A stretch of DNA of 64,000 nucleotides from Clarkia xantiana subsp. parviflora (GCA_036873135.1 JAPTYO010000005.1:15230166-15294165), one strand, 5' to 3'. Positions 21,600 through 32,933 are shown, numbered from the stretch's first letter. Numbers and translations are program-made. The notes: generated from the sequence alone by a model not told the origin.

Positions 21600-22255
21600 T
21601 ATTTCAACCGGAGACAAGGAGGAGAGGATACGACGTTGGTCATTGACTGGTAGCACTTCTTGGGCCATTTGGAAGGAGAGATGTCGAGCGTTGCATAGCC
21701 AAGACAACCCAAACCCTAGACAAGTGGTGGAGATGACTTTTCGGGACCATAACGAATTTTGGACCACTTATGTACCTGGGCTTAGAGGAATGACGTCTTC
21801 AGCTGAGAGAGTAGGGCCCGTTTGGTGGATGGCTCTGTCACCGGGATGTGTTAAAATAGATTGTGATGCATCGTGGGAAGCCCAAACTACCGGCGGGGGT
21901 ATTGATGGTTTAGCTCGAGACCGAGATGGTTAAGTCATTAGAGGCTTTGGGCAAGCTTCTACGACTCATGGAAATTTAGAGTTGGAAATCGAAGCTGTCA
22001 GTGAAGGACTGGAGCTAGCTATTGCTAAAGGATGGGAGAAGGTCACCTTGGAATCCGACTCGAAGGAAATAATTAGTTGCTTGAGAGGAGATGAGCGACA
22101 ATCGAACTGGAGGATAAGACGCAAGCTAGCAACATTCTTGAACGTGTTGCACTCCTTAGTGAAGTCCGCTGGTCTTTGGTTCCGCGTCAGTTCAACACAT
22201 ATGCTAAGTGGATTGCGATCCAATTGAGGAAGATGTCGTGTTTAAACAGTTGGGT
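21600..22255 (+). pseudogene. LINE, 3' part: RNase H domain
   Basis: This is the continuation of the LINE frame cut at 10569. It holds the SWAIWKERC segment and a plant-LINE RNase H: VKIDCDASWEAQ (about 21850-21885), a stop at 21931, then LELEIEAVSEGLELAIAKGW and LESDSKEIISCL. The frame is broken by the stop and by divergence near the end. A (TA)n tract follows at 22273 and may mark the LINE's 3' end. Confidence 0.85.
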
Positions 22256-22271
22256 GTACTCACCCCGCCCT

Positions 22272-22272
<1 letters not shown>

Positions 22273-22326
<54 letters not shown>
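22273..22326. repeat. (TA)n microsatellite
   Basis: About 54 bp of TA dinucleotides at the probable 3' end of the interrupted LINE. Confidence 0.92.
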
Positions 22327-22329
<3 letters not shown>

Positions 22330-22410
22330 TAAATAAAGAGTATAATAAATAAATGACTTAAAAGTGTTTGTATAAAAGTTGTATTGAGGCATAATTTCTA
22401 AAAAAATAAA

Positions 22411-22927
22411 GGGTTAACAGGTCTTTTGGTCCATGATGTTTGACAACTTTTGGGTTTTGGTCAATGATGTTTTTTTTTACCTAGTTTTGGTACCATATGT
22501 TTGCAGATTTTTTCTAGTTTTGGTCTAACCGTTACATTCCGTCCATTTTTTGACATATTCAAGTCACGTGATCCACTCTAAACTTTAAAATTAGTCCCTC
22601 TAATACTTTATTAACCTTTTTTTTTTTGTTTAATTTAGTCCCGAAGTTTCAAAATTGACCCCAATTGTCCAATTGAATTTTTGAAACTTCGGGACTAAAT
22701 TGAACAAAAAAATGTTAGGAAAGTATTAGAGGACTAAATTGAGCAAAATTGAAAGTTTATGGTGGATCACGTGACTTATACATGTCAAAAAATGGACGGA
22801 ATGTAACGGTCGGACCAAAACTAGAAAAAATCTGCAAACATATTGTACCAAAACTAGGGAAAAAAAAAACATCATTGACCAAAACCAAAAAATAGTCAAA
22901 CATAATGGACCAAAAACTTATTTACCC
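22411..22927. mobile_element. Palindromic MULE-type MITE, copy 1
   Basis: Nearly the whole 517 bp is one inverted repeat folding around about 22670. The ends are GGGTTAACAGGTCTTTTGG on the left and its diverged complement on the right. It is closely related to 49204-49725, which has a clean 9-bp target duplication. Here the flanks (aaataaa and aaataac) give only a partial duplication. There is no coding capacity. It ends about 340 bp before the trihelix gene's start codon. Confidence 0.82.
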
Positions 22928-22944
22928 AAATAACACTTTTATGC

Positions 22945-23270
22945 TATAAAGTATGATACTACGTAGTATATTAGTCGGGTCCTTCTTCGTCTCTCCTCCG
23001 CGACCGCGAGCATCTTCCGCAGATTTGCTTTTCCCCCAAATGTAGCTCCCTTTTCCCTGTGCTCCGAATTTTCTCGAGCTCCGACACCCAACTGTCGTGT
23101 CTCCCTCATCACTGAGACTCCCGTCTCCGAGCTGCAAGTAAGTCGATCTTCTGCAAAGTAGATTTGATGCGTGGCGCTGTCGTGATTTTCAGCAACAGTT
23201 CAATTCAATTGTCTCGGCTCTGAGATTGTTGTTTCTGTTTCCGATAGGGTTCTTACTTTACTGATCATCC
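22945..23270 (+). promoter_or_regulatory. Promoter and 5' UTR region of the trihelix-like gene
   Basis: A C/T-rich tract (23000-23115) resembles a plant 5' UTR. A good donor (AAGTAAGT, about 23136) and acceptors ending ttttcag (about 23200) or gatag (about 23248) allow a 5' UTR intron, which is not proved. The start codon chosen is the first of two adjacent ATGs. Confidence 0.45.
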
Positions 23271-24557
23271 ATGATGCCTCCAAGAAGGAAAAAATGGACA
23301 GAGGCTGAAGAGAAAACCCTAATTGACAAGTACGGTGATTTGGTTTCCAACGGGGTATTAGCCAAAATGAAAACCCGTGAGAAGAAATTCAAACCGATTG
23401 CTTGCTACGTGAGTTCGGTGCACCACCTGCGCGATCCTGTGGCATATCCGTGGAACTGGACATGGAAGGATGTTTCCACTAAGGTTCAGAACATGAGGCA
23501 CCAGTACTTGCTTGTGAAGCAGAAGATCAAGAGACCTCCCACAGATTCAGGAGCGGATGATGCGGAGGAGTTTGATTGGATGGAGGGTCTGACGTACTGG
23601 TCAAACTTCTTGCGGTACAAGGAAGTATTTGGGGATGTTGGTATTGTGTATGGAAGCAATGAAGGGCATGAGTTGATGGTGGAGGGTAGTAAAAATGATG
23701 GTTTTTTGATAGGGACAGGAAGGGAGATGGAGATTGGGGATTGCTGTCCTCAAATAGGTAATCCCATTGATGGAGATGATTTCGGAGGGGATATTGAGGG
23801 CGGTGTTGATTTAGGGTTTGAGTTTGATGGAAGAGGAGATGTAGAGAAGAATTACAATGGAAGCGACAATGGGTTTGTGATTGAAGATGCTGATCAGAAC
23901 GGGTCTTGTTCTTCAATGAAAAGGAGTAAATCTTTGAAAAAACTCGAGAAAAGGACTTGGGGGTTCATAAGTAAGCAGTTATGGCAGTTGAGGGACATGG
24001 AGGCTCAGTTTGAGCGGAGTCAAGAAATAAGAGAAAGGGAGATGCAGAGGAAGGAGAATCACTGGGTCGAGGTTGAGAAGGAATGGGATCAGAAATTGGA
24101 GGAGAGGGAAAGGCAAAGGGAGGAAAGGGCAGGGTTGAGGGAAGAAGTAAGGAAGAAGAGGATTCAAGAATGGGATGCGATGGAAAGGGAGAACGCGGAG
24201 AGGGAGAGGATGAGAGAGGAGGAGTTGATGGAAGAGAGGGAATGGGAGGAGAGGATGAATCGAAGGAGGGGGGAGTGGAAGAAGAGGATGGATGATAGAA
24301 TGAATCAGCACAGAGCTGAAATGAACCAATTGCAGACCCGAATCATACACGACCAGCAGAATCTGACAAATCAGTTGCTTGGTCTTGTTTCTCAATGGAC
24401 AGGACACGGTACGGGATTCTCGGACCATTCTGGTGGTGGAAACCCATACCTTTCACAGGTGATGCAGAACTTGCACCATGTAAATGGGATTGTTCATGGG
24501 GGGGATACTGGGGTTGATGATGGTAACCAAGATGACCACTTCATCGTTGATGGATAA
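23271..24557 (+). CDS. Trihelix/Myb-SANT-like DNA-binding protein
   Basis: Single-exon frame of 428 residues. The N-terminus (about 5-110) has KKWTEAEEKTLIDKYGDL, then WNWTWKDVSTKVQNMRHQY and an aromatic third segment (FDWMEGLTYWSNFL). This matches plant trihelix (GT factor-like) DNA-binding domains, each helix marked by Trp. A Gly/Asp/Glu-rich middle follows. A long, highly charged coiled coil (about 240-365, rich in Glu, Arg and Met) probably mediates dimerisation, and a Gly/His-rich tail ends the protein. The expected role is a nuclear transcription factor; the target is unknown. No frame damage is visible. It lies between a MULE MITE and a hAT MITE. Confidence 0.85.
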   Translation: MMPPRRKKWTEAEEKTLIDKYGDLVSNGVLAKMKTREKKFKPIACYVSSVHHLRDPVAYPWNWTWKDVSTKVQNMRHQYLLVKQKIKRPPTDSGADDAEEFDWMEGLTYWSNFLRYKEVFGDVGIVYGSNEGHELMVEGSKNDGFLIGTGREMEIGDCCPQIGNPIDGDDFGGDIEGGVDLGFEFDGRGDVEKNYNGSDNGFVIEDADQNGSCSSMKRSKSLKKLEKRTWGFISKQLWQLRDMEAQFERSQEIREREMQRKENHWVEVEKEWDQKLEERERQREERAGLREEVRKKRIQEWDAMERENAERERMREEELMEEREWEERMNRRRGEWKKRMDDRMNQHRAEMNQLQTRIIHDQQNLTNQLLGLVSQWTGHGTGFSDHSGGGNPYLSQVMQNLHHVNGIVHGGDTGVDDGNQDDHFIVDG

Positions 24558-25421
24558 TGAATGATTATGTTCAAAGGAAGACGTAGAAACCGAAAGGAAG
24601 GTCAGTTATTTAACATCGTTTAAGTTGAAACTCAGTGTTAGATGTCATTGGTTGGTTTAATAGAATAAAATGGTAATTCTGCCTTGTTGAAATAGTAATT
24701 TGATGTCGGTGTTTGATAGTAGTGCTAAACAAAAGCGGAAAGCCCCAGCCCAGATTCCAAGCTTTGTTGGTTTGATGGTGTAGATTAGTTTCTATAGGTT
24801 GGTTTGGTATATTTGCAGTAGCAACTGGCAGCTGCTGAGCTTTAATAGTCATCAACTTGGTGTTTCATTTGTCTGTGTTGAGATTTCAATTGGGAGGATG
24901 TCATTATCAGCTGAAACTGCATCTTGAGTGTACGAATAGTAAATAACTAACAATGACTTGCAAGACAAGCAAAATGTTATCCTACAACATAGGGCGAAAT
25001 CTACTGGACCAACTACTTGGATGGAAGCAACTTTGTCTTTCGATGATTGTTTTGCTTTCTTTGAGGGATGGATGGATTGTTCAGCAACTGAAGCTGCCAA
25101 ATTGCGGGTTGGAAATCAAAGAACGCCATTGCTGGCTGACACATTCGAATCAGGACACGGGATTAACGAGGAGTTTAGACACTATATATGTTGATCATAA
25201 TCTCTATAAACAACGCCGTCGCTGAGTTGAAGGAAGATGAAAAATCCTTGAATACCGTTTTTATCTACAAATGTAAGTTTTGGCTGGCCTCTTGTTCAAA
25301 CGATGGACATACCCAGCCTATCTACTATTTATATAAGAATGCTACGTTCTATCAATAAAATTATTTATTTTTATTAGTTAGGAAAGTTCCGACAATAGCA
25401 TTCCGATTTGTTCTGGTATAG
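24558..25421. other. 3' flank of the trihelix-like gene, with an unassigned 78-codon frame
   Basis: The first 300 bp are probably 3' UTR. A frame at 24958-25194 (plus) with FFEGWMDCSATEAAKL is not recognised and could be an old gene fragment or chance. Nothing else is supported. Confidence 0.3.
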
Positions 25422-25429
25422 CTCACATT

Positions 25430-26058
25430 TAGGGCTGGCGATGGTGAGAATATGGTGCGAATAGCACTAATACCATAACCATACCATATTTTTTTCACTC
25501 ATATCATAACCATAACCATAACCATGGTTTTTAACCACGATTAAACCATTTAACCACAATCATTCAAACTAATACAATATCATTGTTTCATACAAGAAAA
25601 TTAAACATACATTCATTCTTTCATACACGAAATCCAAATTAAACATAACTTAACTGTTTCACTTAATTAAAAAACACATCTTCAATCGCATATCACTTCC
25701 AATTGTGGTTACCAAATAATAAGAAATATAGACAAAATAAATGGTGGGTGGGACAGGGAACATAATAATTATAATTATAATATTTGACTAATAATTAAAG
25801 TATAATAATAATGTATATATATATAACAATATAAGTATTAGTAATATATATATATATATATATTAATATTATATATATATAGAGGTGATGGTTATAACCG
25901 CGGTTATGGACTGAATACCATAACTATAACCATAACCATTGCGGTTACAAGATTCATCACCATAACCGCCCCTCACCATAATGGTGCGGTTAACCATTGC
26001 GGTAAATGGTGCGAATAACCATGGTTATTTGATTTTCACCGCACCATTGCCGGCCCTA
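25430..26058. mobile_element. hAT-type MITE with exact 8-bp target duplication
   Basis: The ends are TAGGGCTGGC and GCCGGCCCTA (inverted, one mismatch). CTCACATT stands on both sides at 25422-25429 and 26059-26066, the 8-bp duplication expected of hAT elements. The interior is non-coding and has many ccataaccat units in both orientations and AT-rich tracts (25800-25880). Confidence 0.92.
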
Positions 26059-26099
26059 CTCACATTGTCAAGGAATGTAATTTTTAGCAATTTTTAAGG

Positions 26100-27105
26100 T
26101 TTATTAATATCCTCCAGGGACCTGGGAGAGGTCTGAAGATTGACATTGTGAATTTGAGAGGTTTGAAAATTGAAATGCTAATAACAGAGGTCTGAAGTTT
26201 CGACTTGTAAATAATAGAGGTCTCTGTAAGTTTTTCCGTTAAAACTGACGGAAGTTGGTCATGTGCATGGCATGTGACCAGAAATAAAATTAAATTTAAA
26301 AAAATACCCTTTTTCGTCTCACATGCTTGAATGAAAAGACGAAAATGCCCTTAAAGCCACCACCCAACTCCGGCGACCACCACTCACAGCTCCGGCGACC
26401 ATCACTCACAGCTCCGGCGACCGCCACCCAACTCCGACGACCACAACCCGACTCAGACGACCACCACCCAACTCCGACGACCACAACCGCGGTCCCGATT
26501 AGGCCCAATCGGGGCCGGTGGCTCCGATTGGGCCCAAGTCGTAGCCACAAAGCTCCAATCGGAGCCACAGAGCTCCGATTTGGAGCTCTGTGGCCCCATA
26601 TCGGAGCCAAAGAGCTCCAAATCGGAGCTCTGTGGCTTCGATTAGGAGCTCTATGGCTTCGATCTGGGGCCACAGAGCTCCAAATCGTAGCTCTGTGGCT
26701 TCGATCTGGGGCCACAGAGCTCCGATCGGAGCTTTGTGGCTCCGATTTGGGGCCAATTGGGGCCGTGGTGGCGGTCGTCGGAATTGGATGGCGGTCGCCG
26801 GAGTTGTGAGTGGTGGCCGGCCGGAGCCGTGGTGGTGGCTGGAGTTGGGTTATGTTTAAATTTTAGACATGGGTATTTTTGTCATTTCATCTTTATATTA
26901 ATTAAACTTTTTATTAATTCAAATATTGCAAAAGGGTATTTTTGTCATTTCATGCGGTTCTGTTAAGTTTGACAGAAAATTTGGACGGAAAACCTATAAA
27001 TCACAACGTCCTAACTTCAGACCTCAGTTATCACCATTTCAATCTTTAGACCTCTTAAATTCAAAAGGGCTAATCTTCAGACCTCTCTCAGGTTATTGAC
27101 CCTAC
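26100..27105. mobile_element. Large imperfect palindrome with a GC-rich tandem core
   Basis: The outer arms (about 26120-26290 and 26950-27095) are inverted copies sharing gagaggtctgaagatt and neighbouring blocks. Between them are gccaccaccc/ctccggcgacc repeats (26355-26490 and, inverted, 26755-26850) and units of about 40 bp built from gagctctgtggcttcgat (26520-26745). Termini and target duplication could not be fixed. The design (inverted arms around foreign-looking GC-rich DNA) resembles non-autonomous MULEs. Confidence 0.7.
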
Positions 27106-30100
27106 CCTCTAATTCGGAACAAATTAGGACGCTAGTGTGGGAATTGTAATCGTGGTTATTATTAACCGAGCTGTGATACTGATAGGGATTCTGACTGTCG
27201 GAATCTCAATCATCCGAAATTACTCACCGACTATCGGAATTCCAATTATCCGAAATCACTCACAGTGGCATGTGAGTAATTTACACTAGCTCCTTGGGTA
27301 ATTTGCATGTGTGCGGACTTTTACTTAGAGAAAACCTTTTTTTTTTTGTAAAGGTTAAAGAAAATCTTAAATGAAAGCAATGTGGAAATTTGTAATTAAA
27401 ATAAATGTTTTAATATTTTTTTTTAATATTTTGTTATATTAATGTATATATATATATATATATATATTAAAATAAATGTTATTATATATCGTTGCAAAGT
27501 TCTTTACATCTATTTTCACTTGAAATAATTAGTTTGTAGGCCAAAGTATTGTTTGAAAAGTTATAATATCTATGTGAAATCAATCTCCATAACAATCAAT
27601 TTTTCCTTCCTCATCTTTCATATCAAAACACACGTAATTCATAACAAAACTTCAAGCACTTATCCAAATTTCAAAATACGAAAATTATATTCATGCTCAA
27701 ATAATGGTTATAGCTTATCTTTAAAACTTCATCCAATGCAAAAAATATATATATTGTAAATATATAAATAATTTTAAACTACTTACCTCAACCAATACCC
27801 AAAAACTAATGTTAACAGCTCCGTTGAAATGATATCTCTAAAAAGAATATAATAATGTGTATAAGACCTACTTTTCGAACCCCGAAGTCCACTAAATTTC
27901 CAGCCAATTAGTTAGGACTCAAATATTCTATGATGCAATTCAGATTTCAACTTCACTGTTCCTGTCACGTCACGTAAAATTAGGCGGAAATCTGATATCT
28001 CATTATTCATTGATATTTCGACCATCTTCCCAAAATTTAATGTGAGTAGAGGTTTCAATTATTCGTTTAACGTCGAAATGATGACGGTTTCGACATCAGG
28101 GTTGCCCACACACGTCGGTCAAAGTTGGTCGGATGTGGTCAAGTAATATTCAACCTAGGGCCATATTTTACAGATTGCAAAGCTTACTTTAATTGAGGGC
28201 TTGTTTCTCACTTGTCCGAGCTCGGTTTTGGTTTTTATTGGTGTCAATTGAAATCTCTTAAAATGAACTACAAGTTCATGAATTCCTTGTTGCAAAATAA
28301 TCATTAAAAATACAAATCTTATGGACTCAACCTTCATAGTTGAACAAAACATTTGAAACTTCAAATCTCGATGTCTAACAAACAAAATGATGAAATTTGG
28401 TTCTGTCACTTGTTTTAGGTCACTTAAATCCCTTAGAGTCTAACCAGGTCTGAAACAAGAATATGCACCATCAAAACGTAATCCACCATTAACAACCTTT
28501 GAAACTTTATCTCTTAAGGAATAAACATCTAACACCGAGAATATACGAAGAAAGCTATGTATTTTACCTTAATCATGATCTGAAACTTTCTCAGTGGCTC
28601 GTGGATACTCAGTTTTTTTATTTTCTCGTGGTGGCTTGTTCGGGCTCTGAGAATTTGCTAGTTATCCGTTTTAAAATTCCCTCTTATGTTCCAAGCTCCT
28701 TAGGGTTTGATAGGGATGTGAAAACAAATGAGAGAACCCTTAGCTGAAGTATACGACACACAAAAACCCTTCAATCACGATTTGTAGTAATTTGGACGTC
28801 TTGCCAGTTCTTACGTAATCTAATATGGATTCGTATGGAGAAAACAATTTTGACCTTAAGCTTTACTATTAGATTGTATTAAACCCTAAATTTTTCAACT
28901 TGCAAACTTTTCCTCAACTTTTATACAGATTTTACACGCCTCGAGAAGAGAAAAGCTAGCTAAGGTAGTTTCGAAGAAAAAAAAGACGAGCGAAGAAAGA
29001 AATAGAAAAACTTATCCAAGAAGCTTCAAATCACGAGATAGATATGTAACACCACTTATATGAGGAATCTTAAACGACTGACGAGAGTAGACATGCGGCA
29101 TATTTTCGCGGATAAAGGCAACGATGGAACGAGTAAACAAAGAAATAAGAAACTCGACACATGTGACAATGTCTTTGAAAAGAGTTGATGACAACTGTCT
29201 ACGGAGCAAGTGTCGGGCCTCCCATAAAAGAAGACTCGATGATAACCCTTTTTCTACAATGACTGGTTCAAAGTGACGCCATCATTAATATTCAAGATAT
29301 CGACTTACCCAAATTAACATTCAGAACAAAATATCTAAAGGGCTGGCGTCGCCTACATCAACAAATAGGCAACGACCTGCTCATCACCGTCACTAGGAGA
29401 ATCTTTCACAGTAAGGGACATGAAGATGTGGCGACTTGGGGAACTAATCACCACCTCCAGTTCAGAAACCCTCCACAATAAGCAATGAACCCACATAAAG
29501 GAGCGGCTAATATCTCCAATAAATAGTAAGTTTTGCACATTCATATATTAAGATTCCCGTTATTTATAATTTGAATTTCAGATTATAATGGTGGAGTAGA
29601 ACCCCACACTTCCTTCTTATAAGTGTTGCAGGCAGTTGGAGTGCAGATCCAAAACTTAAAGATCATATTCATATACCTCTCTCTGAATTTTTCTCTCTGC
29701 CTCAACTGCCTTGTCGAACTCATTCCTAATTTCTCGCTCTGCATTAACATCCGGAGCCTTTATCTGAACAACTCCCTCCCTATCTATTTATCCTCAATGG
29801 CCTCGTGCCGTTGTGGCTAAACTTTGCTCCTAACAACCTCACTGGCGACTATGAAGAAGAAAAAGACGGTATAAGGGTATTTTGGCTATTTTTAATTTTT
29901 TCTATCTATGTAAACATTACAAAATTGTACAGAAACAAACAACACAAAACAATTAACTTTGGATCGATGCTAAAAACAAACATCATCTGTGCAATTACCA
30001 ATTTTTGCAAACATTCTGACACATTTTCAGAATTTTTTCTTTTCAAAAGATAAAATTAACAACTCCAATAATAGGACAATCCATATATGAAGCTAAATTA

Positions 30101-30257
30101 ATTAACAAGTAGAACTGAAAACCCATATGTATGAATTATAACTTGCAAAACAAGCAATCAATCTAGATATATACAATCACACAACCAATTAAGAAGGGTG
30201 GAGCGTAGTACATATATATAGTGCGAAGTGGAAGTTATTAATTGATGTAGGAGCTTG
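27106..30257. other. Intergenic sequence
   Basis: AT-rich spacer. It contains a (TA)n tract near 27446-27468 and a short direct repeat with atcggaattccaattatccg (about 27190-27265). No gene, RNA gene or complete transposon could be supported; short frames here have no recognisable domain. Confidence 0.5.
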
Positions 30258-31343
30258 CTAGGGCGAAACAAGACTTTCAACATAAACCATTGTCTCATAA
30301 TCAGCATCATCGGTACGTATTTCCTCGAGTGTTCCATCTTGTGTGTTAAAAAGCACCATCTCTCGTCCATCCACATCGAAAACAACCTTCCCGGACCGAC
30401 TGCACGTCAACGGTGTCGTATAGTACTTGGTTCCCGGAAATCCTTGAGTCCAGATATCGACGCTGAAGAGCTCCGTCCACGACTCTCCATTCCCATATTC
30501 CATCATTATCCATGCCTTGGAACGATCTCTCCAAGTACTAGAATGTACAAACAAACGCTCTCCTATAAACCCTAACCCTTCGAGCTCCATAACATTAGGC
30601 ACCCGTATTTCGTCTTCCTTCAACTTCTCCTCTACGAAATTGAACGAAACGATGCTGTTCTTGCCTTTGTTGTTGCTGCGGTGATCGGAAAACCAATGCA
30701 GAGAGCCGTTCGAGTAGATTCCGTTCTGATAAAGGCCGCCGGTGATGACCCCATTTTGTTGAATCCTTCTCCAAGAGTTTATTTTAAGGGAAAATATGTC
30801 AATTTCAGCTACCCAACAGCCGGGCTCGGAATCACGACGGAGAATACCGCGGATGACTTTGTAATCATCGGTTGAAGGATCGTATCCTAAACCGCTAAAA
30901 GGCTCAGATTGGGCATCTAAAGTAGAGGGTGGTAATGGTATATTTCTAAAGTGTCTAGTTGTAGGATTGTAGAGTATGTAACGGTTTGATTCATACACAC
31001 CTAAACAGACCAAGCCGTTGCAGGATCCAAGGAAAAAGAATCCATCTTCGGGATCTGTAGTTGGGTAATGCCTTGGGACAACTCCTCCATCCAATGCTTG
31101 GGGATCTATTAACTGGAGAGAGCCGTTCTTGATGATGCGGTGGCAAGATGGGGCCTCGTCTTTGAGGGATTGTTGTAGCTGAAGCTTCGCAAATTGGGGG
31201 TCGGAAATCAATGCCAACCACTGCTTGCTCACGCATTTGAATCGCGATACAGGCTTAACCGGGAGCCTTGAGAGTATATTCACGATGACATCCTCGATCA
31301 GCCCCACACTCATGGAAGAGGAAGAAGAAGAAGAAGAATCCAT
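30258..31343 (-). CDS. F-box protein with FBA/kelch-like C-terminus
   Basis: Frame of 361 residues from the ATG at 31343. A Ser run is followed by an F-box (about 12-55: LIEDVIVNILSRLPVKPVSR, CVSKQW) and then an F-box-associated region (about 85-340) with GSCNGLVCL, YILYNPTTRHFRNIPLP, GLGYDPSTDDYKVIRG and SLHWFSDH. Such proteins are substrate adaptors of SCF ubiquitin ligases; the layout matches the CPR30-type F-box/kelch group. The substrate cannot be told. An upstream in-frame ATG (31403) would add 20 residues. It lies too close to the TATA-like motif at 31417-31409, so the downstream start is preferred. The frame is intact and single-exon. Confidence 0.88.
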   Translation of the reverse strand: MDSSSSSSSSMSVGLIEDVIVNILSRLPVKPVSRFKCVSKQWLALISDPQFAKLQLQQSLKDEAPSCHRIIKNGSLQLIDPQALDGGVVPRHYPTTDPEDGFFFLGSCNGLVCLGVYESNRYILYNPTTRHFRNIPLPPSTLDAQSEPFSGLGYDPSTDDYKVIRGILRRDSEPGCWVAEIDIFSLKINSWRRIQQNGVITGGLYQNGIYSNGSLHWFSDHRSNNKGKNSIVSFNFVEEKLKEDEIRVPNVMELEGLGFIGERLFVHSSTWRDRSKAWIMMEYGNGESWTELFSVDIWTQGFPGTKYYTTPLTCSRSGKVVFDVDGREMVLFNTQDGTLEEIRTDDADYETMVYVESLVSP

Positions 31344-31408
31344 GAATCTGCTAATTATCAAACTTATTGTTTTGGTGTCTTGCATATCCAACGACTGAAT
31401 CATAGTAA

Positions 31409-31417
31409 TTTTATATG
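31409..31417 (-). promoter_or_regulatory. TATA-like box of the F-box gene
   Basis: Minus-strand CATATAAAA lies about 70 bp before the preferred start codon. Confidence 0.5.
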
Positions 31418-31440
31418 GGGAACATTACAAGAAGATTAGG

Positions 31441-31514
31441 TCAAAGATTTAACAAGCGTACTGGGTACACCCAATAATAGTCAAAGATTTAACAAGCGTA
31501 CTGGGTACACCCAA
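31441..31514. repeat. 40-bp promoter duplication before the F-box gene
   Basis: The unit 31441-31480 is repeated, identical over 34 bp, at 31481-31514. On the gene's strand each unit ends in TTTGAC followed by T or C, so each brings one W-box core (TTGACY). It lies directly upstream of the TATA-like box. Confidence 0.9.
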
Positions 31515-31529
31515 CATTTTATGGTTGAT

Positions 31530-32249
31530 TTTAACTTTCGTATAGTAGCTTCCGCAGTACGCTTTCCTTAAATAATGAAGTGCATGTGCATCCATAATGG
31601 TTTTCCCTATGTAATGCATAAAAAGGGTTACTACAATGATTTTTCATATTTTTTAAATATGGGACCTACTCATTTTTACGTAATACATTTCTTAAATTTA
31701 AGGAATTCCCTAAGTAGACACATCTATCACATATCTTATTTTTTAAATCAAAATTAATCAATTCGATAATTAACTAGGTGATGACCTTGCGCTTCGCGTA
31801 GAGTAACTTGCTAAACTGTAAACTTTAACATATATATGCGAGTGTAATGATGGTCGCGTATCTGAGCGTGAGTCGGTCTATCGTGTTGGACGACGCTTCA
31901 GGTGAAGGCGTCGAGCCACAAATGTTAAGCAGGAGTCCTAATCATGACGCCTCAATCAGGAACGTTAACGACGGAATCCTGTAATGTCGTCGGCATCATG
32001 CCCCCCTACCTAGTGCATGTTTGTTGCGTACTTGTAGGTACGACTTGTGAAGTTTGCCAAGACATTTTGTCAATACCTTCTCCCAAGATGTGAGGCTCCT
32101 GGTGTCGTGGTCCCGTGGTGGGTAGACGGCTCTAGCCAAGCTGTACGAGAGGGTAAGTAGAGAGCAACGTATGTTGTTCAATGAGAACAGTTACTAGACG
32201 ACAGACGTTGAAGGTATTAGTTGGGGGTGTTTGGAAGTATCATAGACGG
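31530..32249. other. Intergenic spacer with a MITE-like remnant
   Basis: 31580-31720 resembles the left part of the MITE at 39041 (gcatccataatgg; ccttaaat/taaggaat blocks), diverged. 31780-32249 shows no supported feature. Confidence 0.35.
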
Positions 32250-32878
32250 TGATGGATATACACCCAATTGGACCTCGAACAGGCTCGCCTTTGTCGAATC
32301 GTCGACCCTAGACACGGTTATAAACCGAAACTTAGCCAAAACGGACAAACCCGGACAAAAACCGTTCTAGTCCACCTTTGAAGGCCCACGACCGGACTTA
32401 GTCCAGTCGAAGGGGTGCCTTTGATCGGACTAGTCCGGCCAAAAGGACCGGACCAAACGGGGCCGACACGCTCCGGCAGTCAGCCCCCTACGTATGGGTG
32501 ACGCACCTTCGACGTAGGCACACCCGACGTACTTATATCCGACATCCCCATTTTCACTATCCTATATGGAATATTCCGCAGACCCTACGTCATCTTTGTG
32601 GGGCCCTCATGGCCAAACCCCCAAACTCTATAAATAGGACCTCACGTTCTTCATTTGAATGTAATTTGCAACTTGATAGCTCTGACTTCTCTCTAGATTT
32701 TATCTCTCTGAAACCGAGCCCTTACTTAAGCATCGGAGAGGGTTCGACGGAAACACCCCCCTCCTCCGGCGCAATCCTTTGTGCGGGTTTCGAGGAAAGG
32801 AGCGAAGGAAGAGCACGATCCCGGAACAAGGCTTGAGGACACCTACATAGGGCGATCATCGACGCACGTGTTCCATCA
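32250..32878 (+). repeat. Gypsy LTR, plus strand (element G2)
   Basis: It runs from TGATGGATATACACCC to GTGTTCCATCA. It has TATAAATA at 32629-32636 and TTAAGCATCGGAGAGGG at 32726-32742. A degraded primer binding site TTGGCGACGTCCGT follows at 32879. This is the 5' LTR of a truncated element. Confidence 0.78.
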
Positions 32879-32933
32879 TTGGCGACGTCCGTACGATTCG
32901 AACAACAAGCCATCACTTCAACCTAAAAGATAG

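Noticed and set aside
22402..22936. 9-bp target duplication for MULE MITE copy 1
   Set aside because: The flanks match only over about six A/T-rich bases, which is not convincing.
23979..24428. 149-codon minus-strand Leu/Pro-rich frame in the trihelix gene
   Set aside because: Complement of the Glu/Arg-rich coiled coil; no start context or domain.
26296..26859. Several overlapping 70-160-codon frames with APNRS or GALWLR repeats
   Set aside because: They are translations of the tandem repeats in the palindromic element's core, open in many frames at once.
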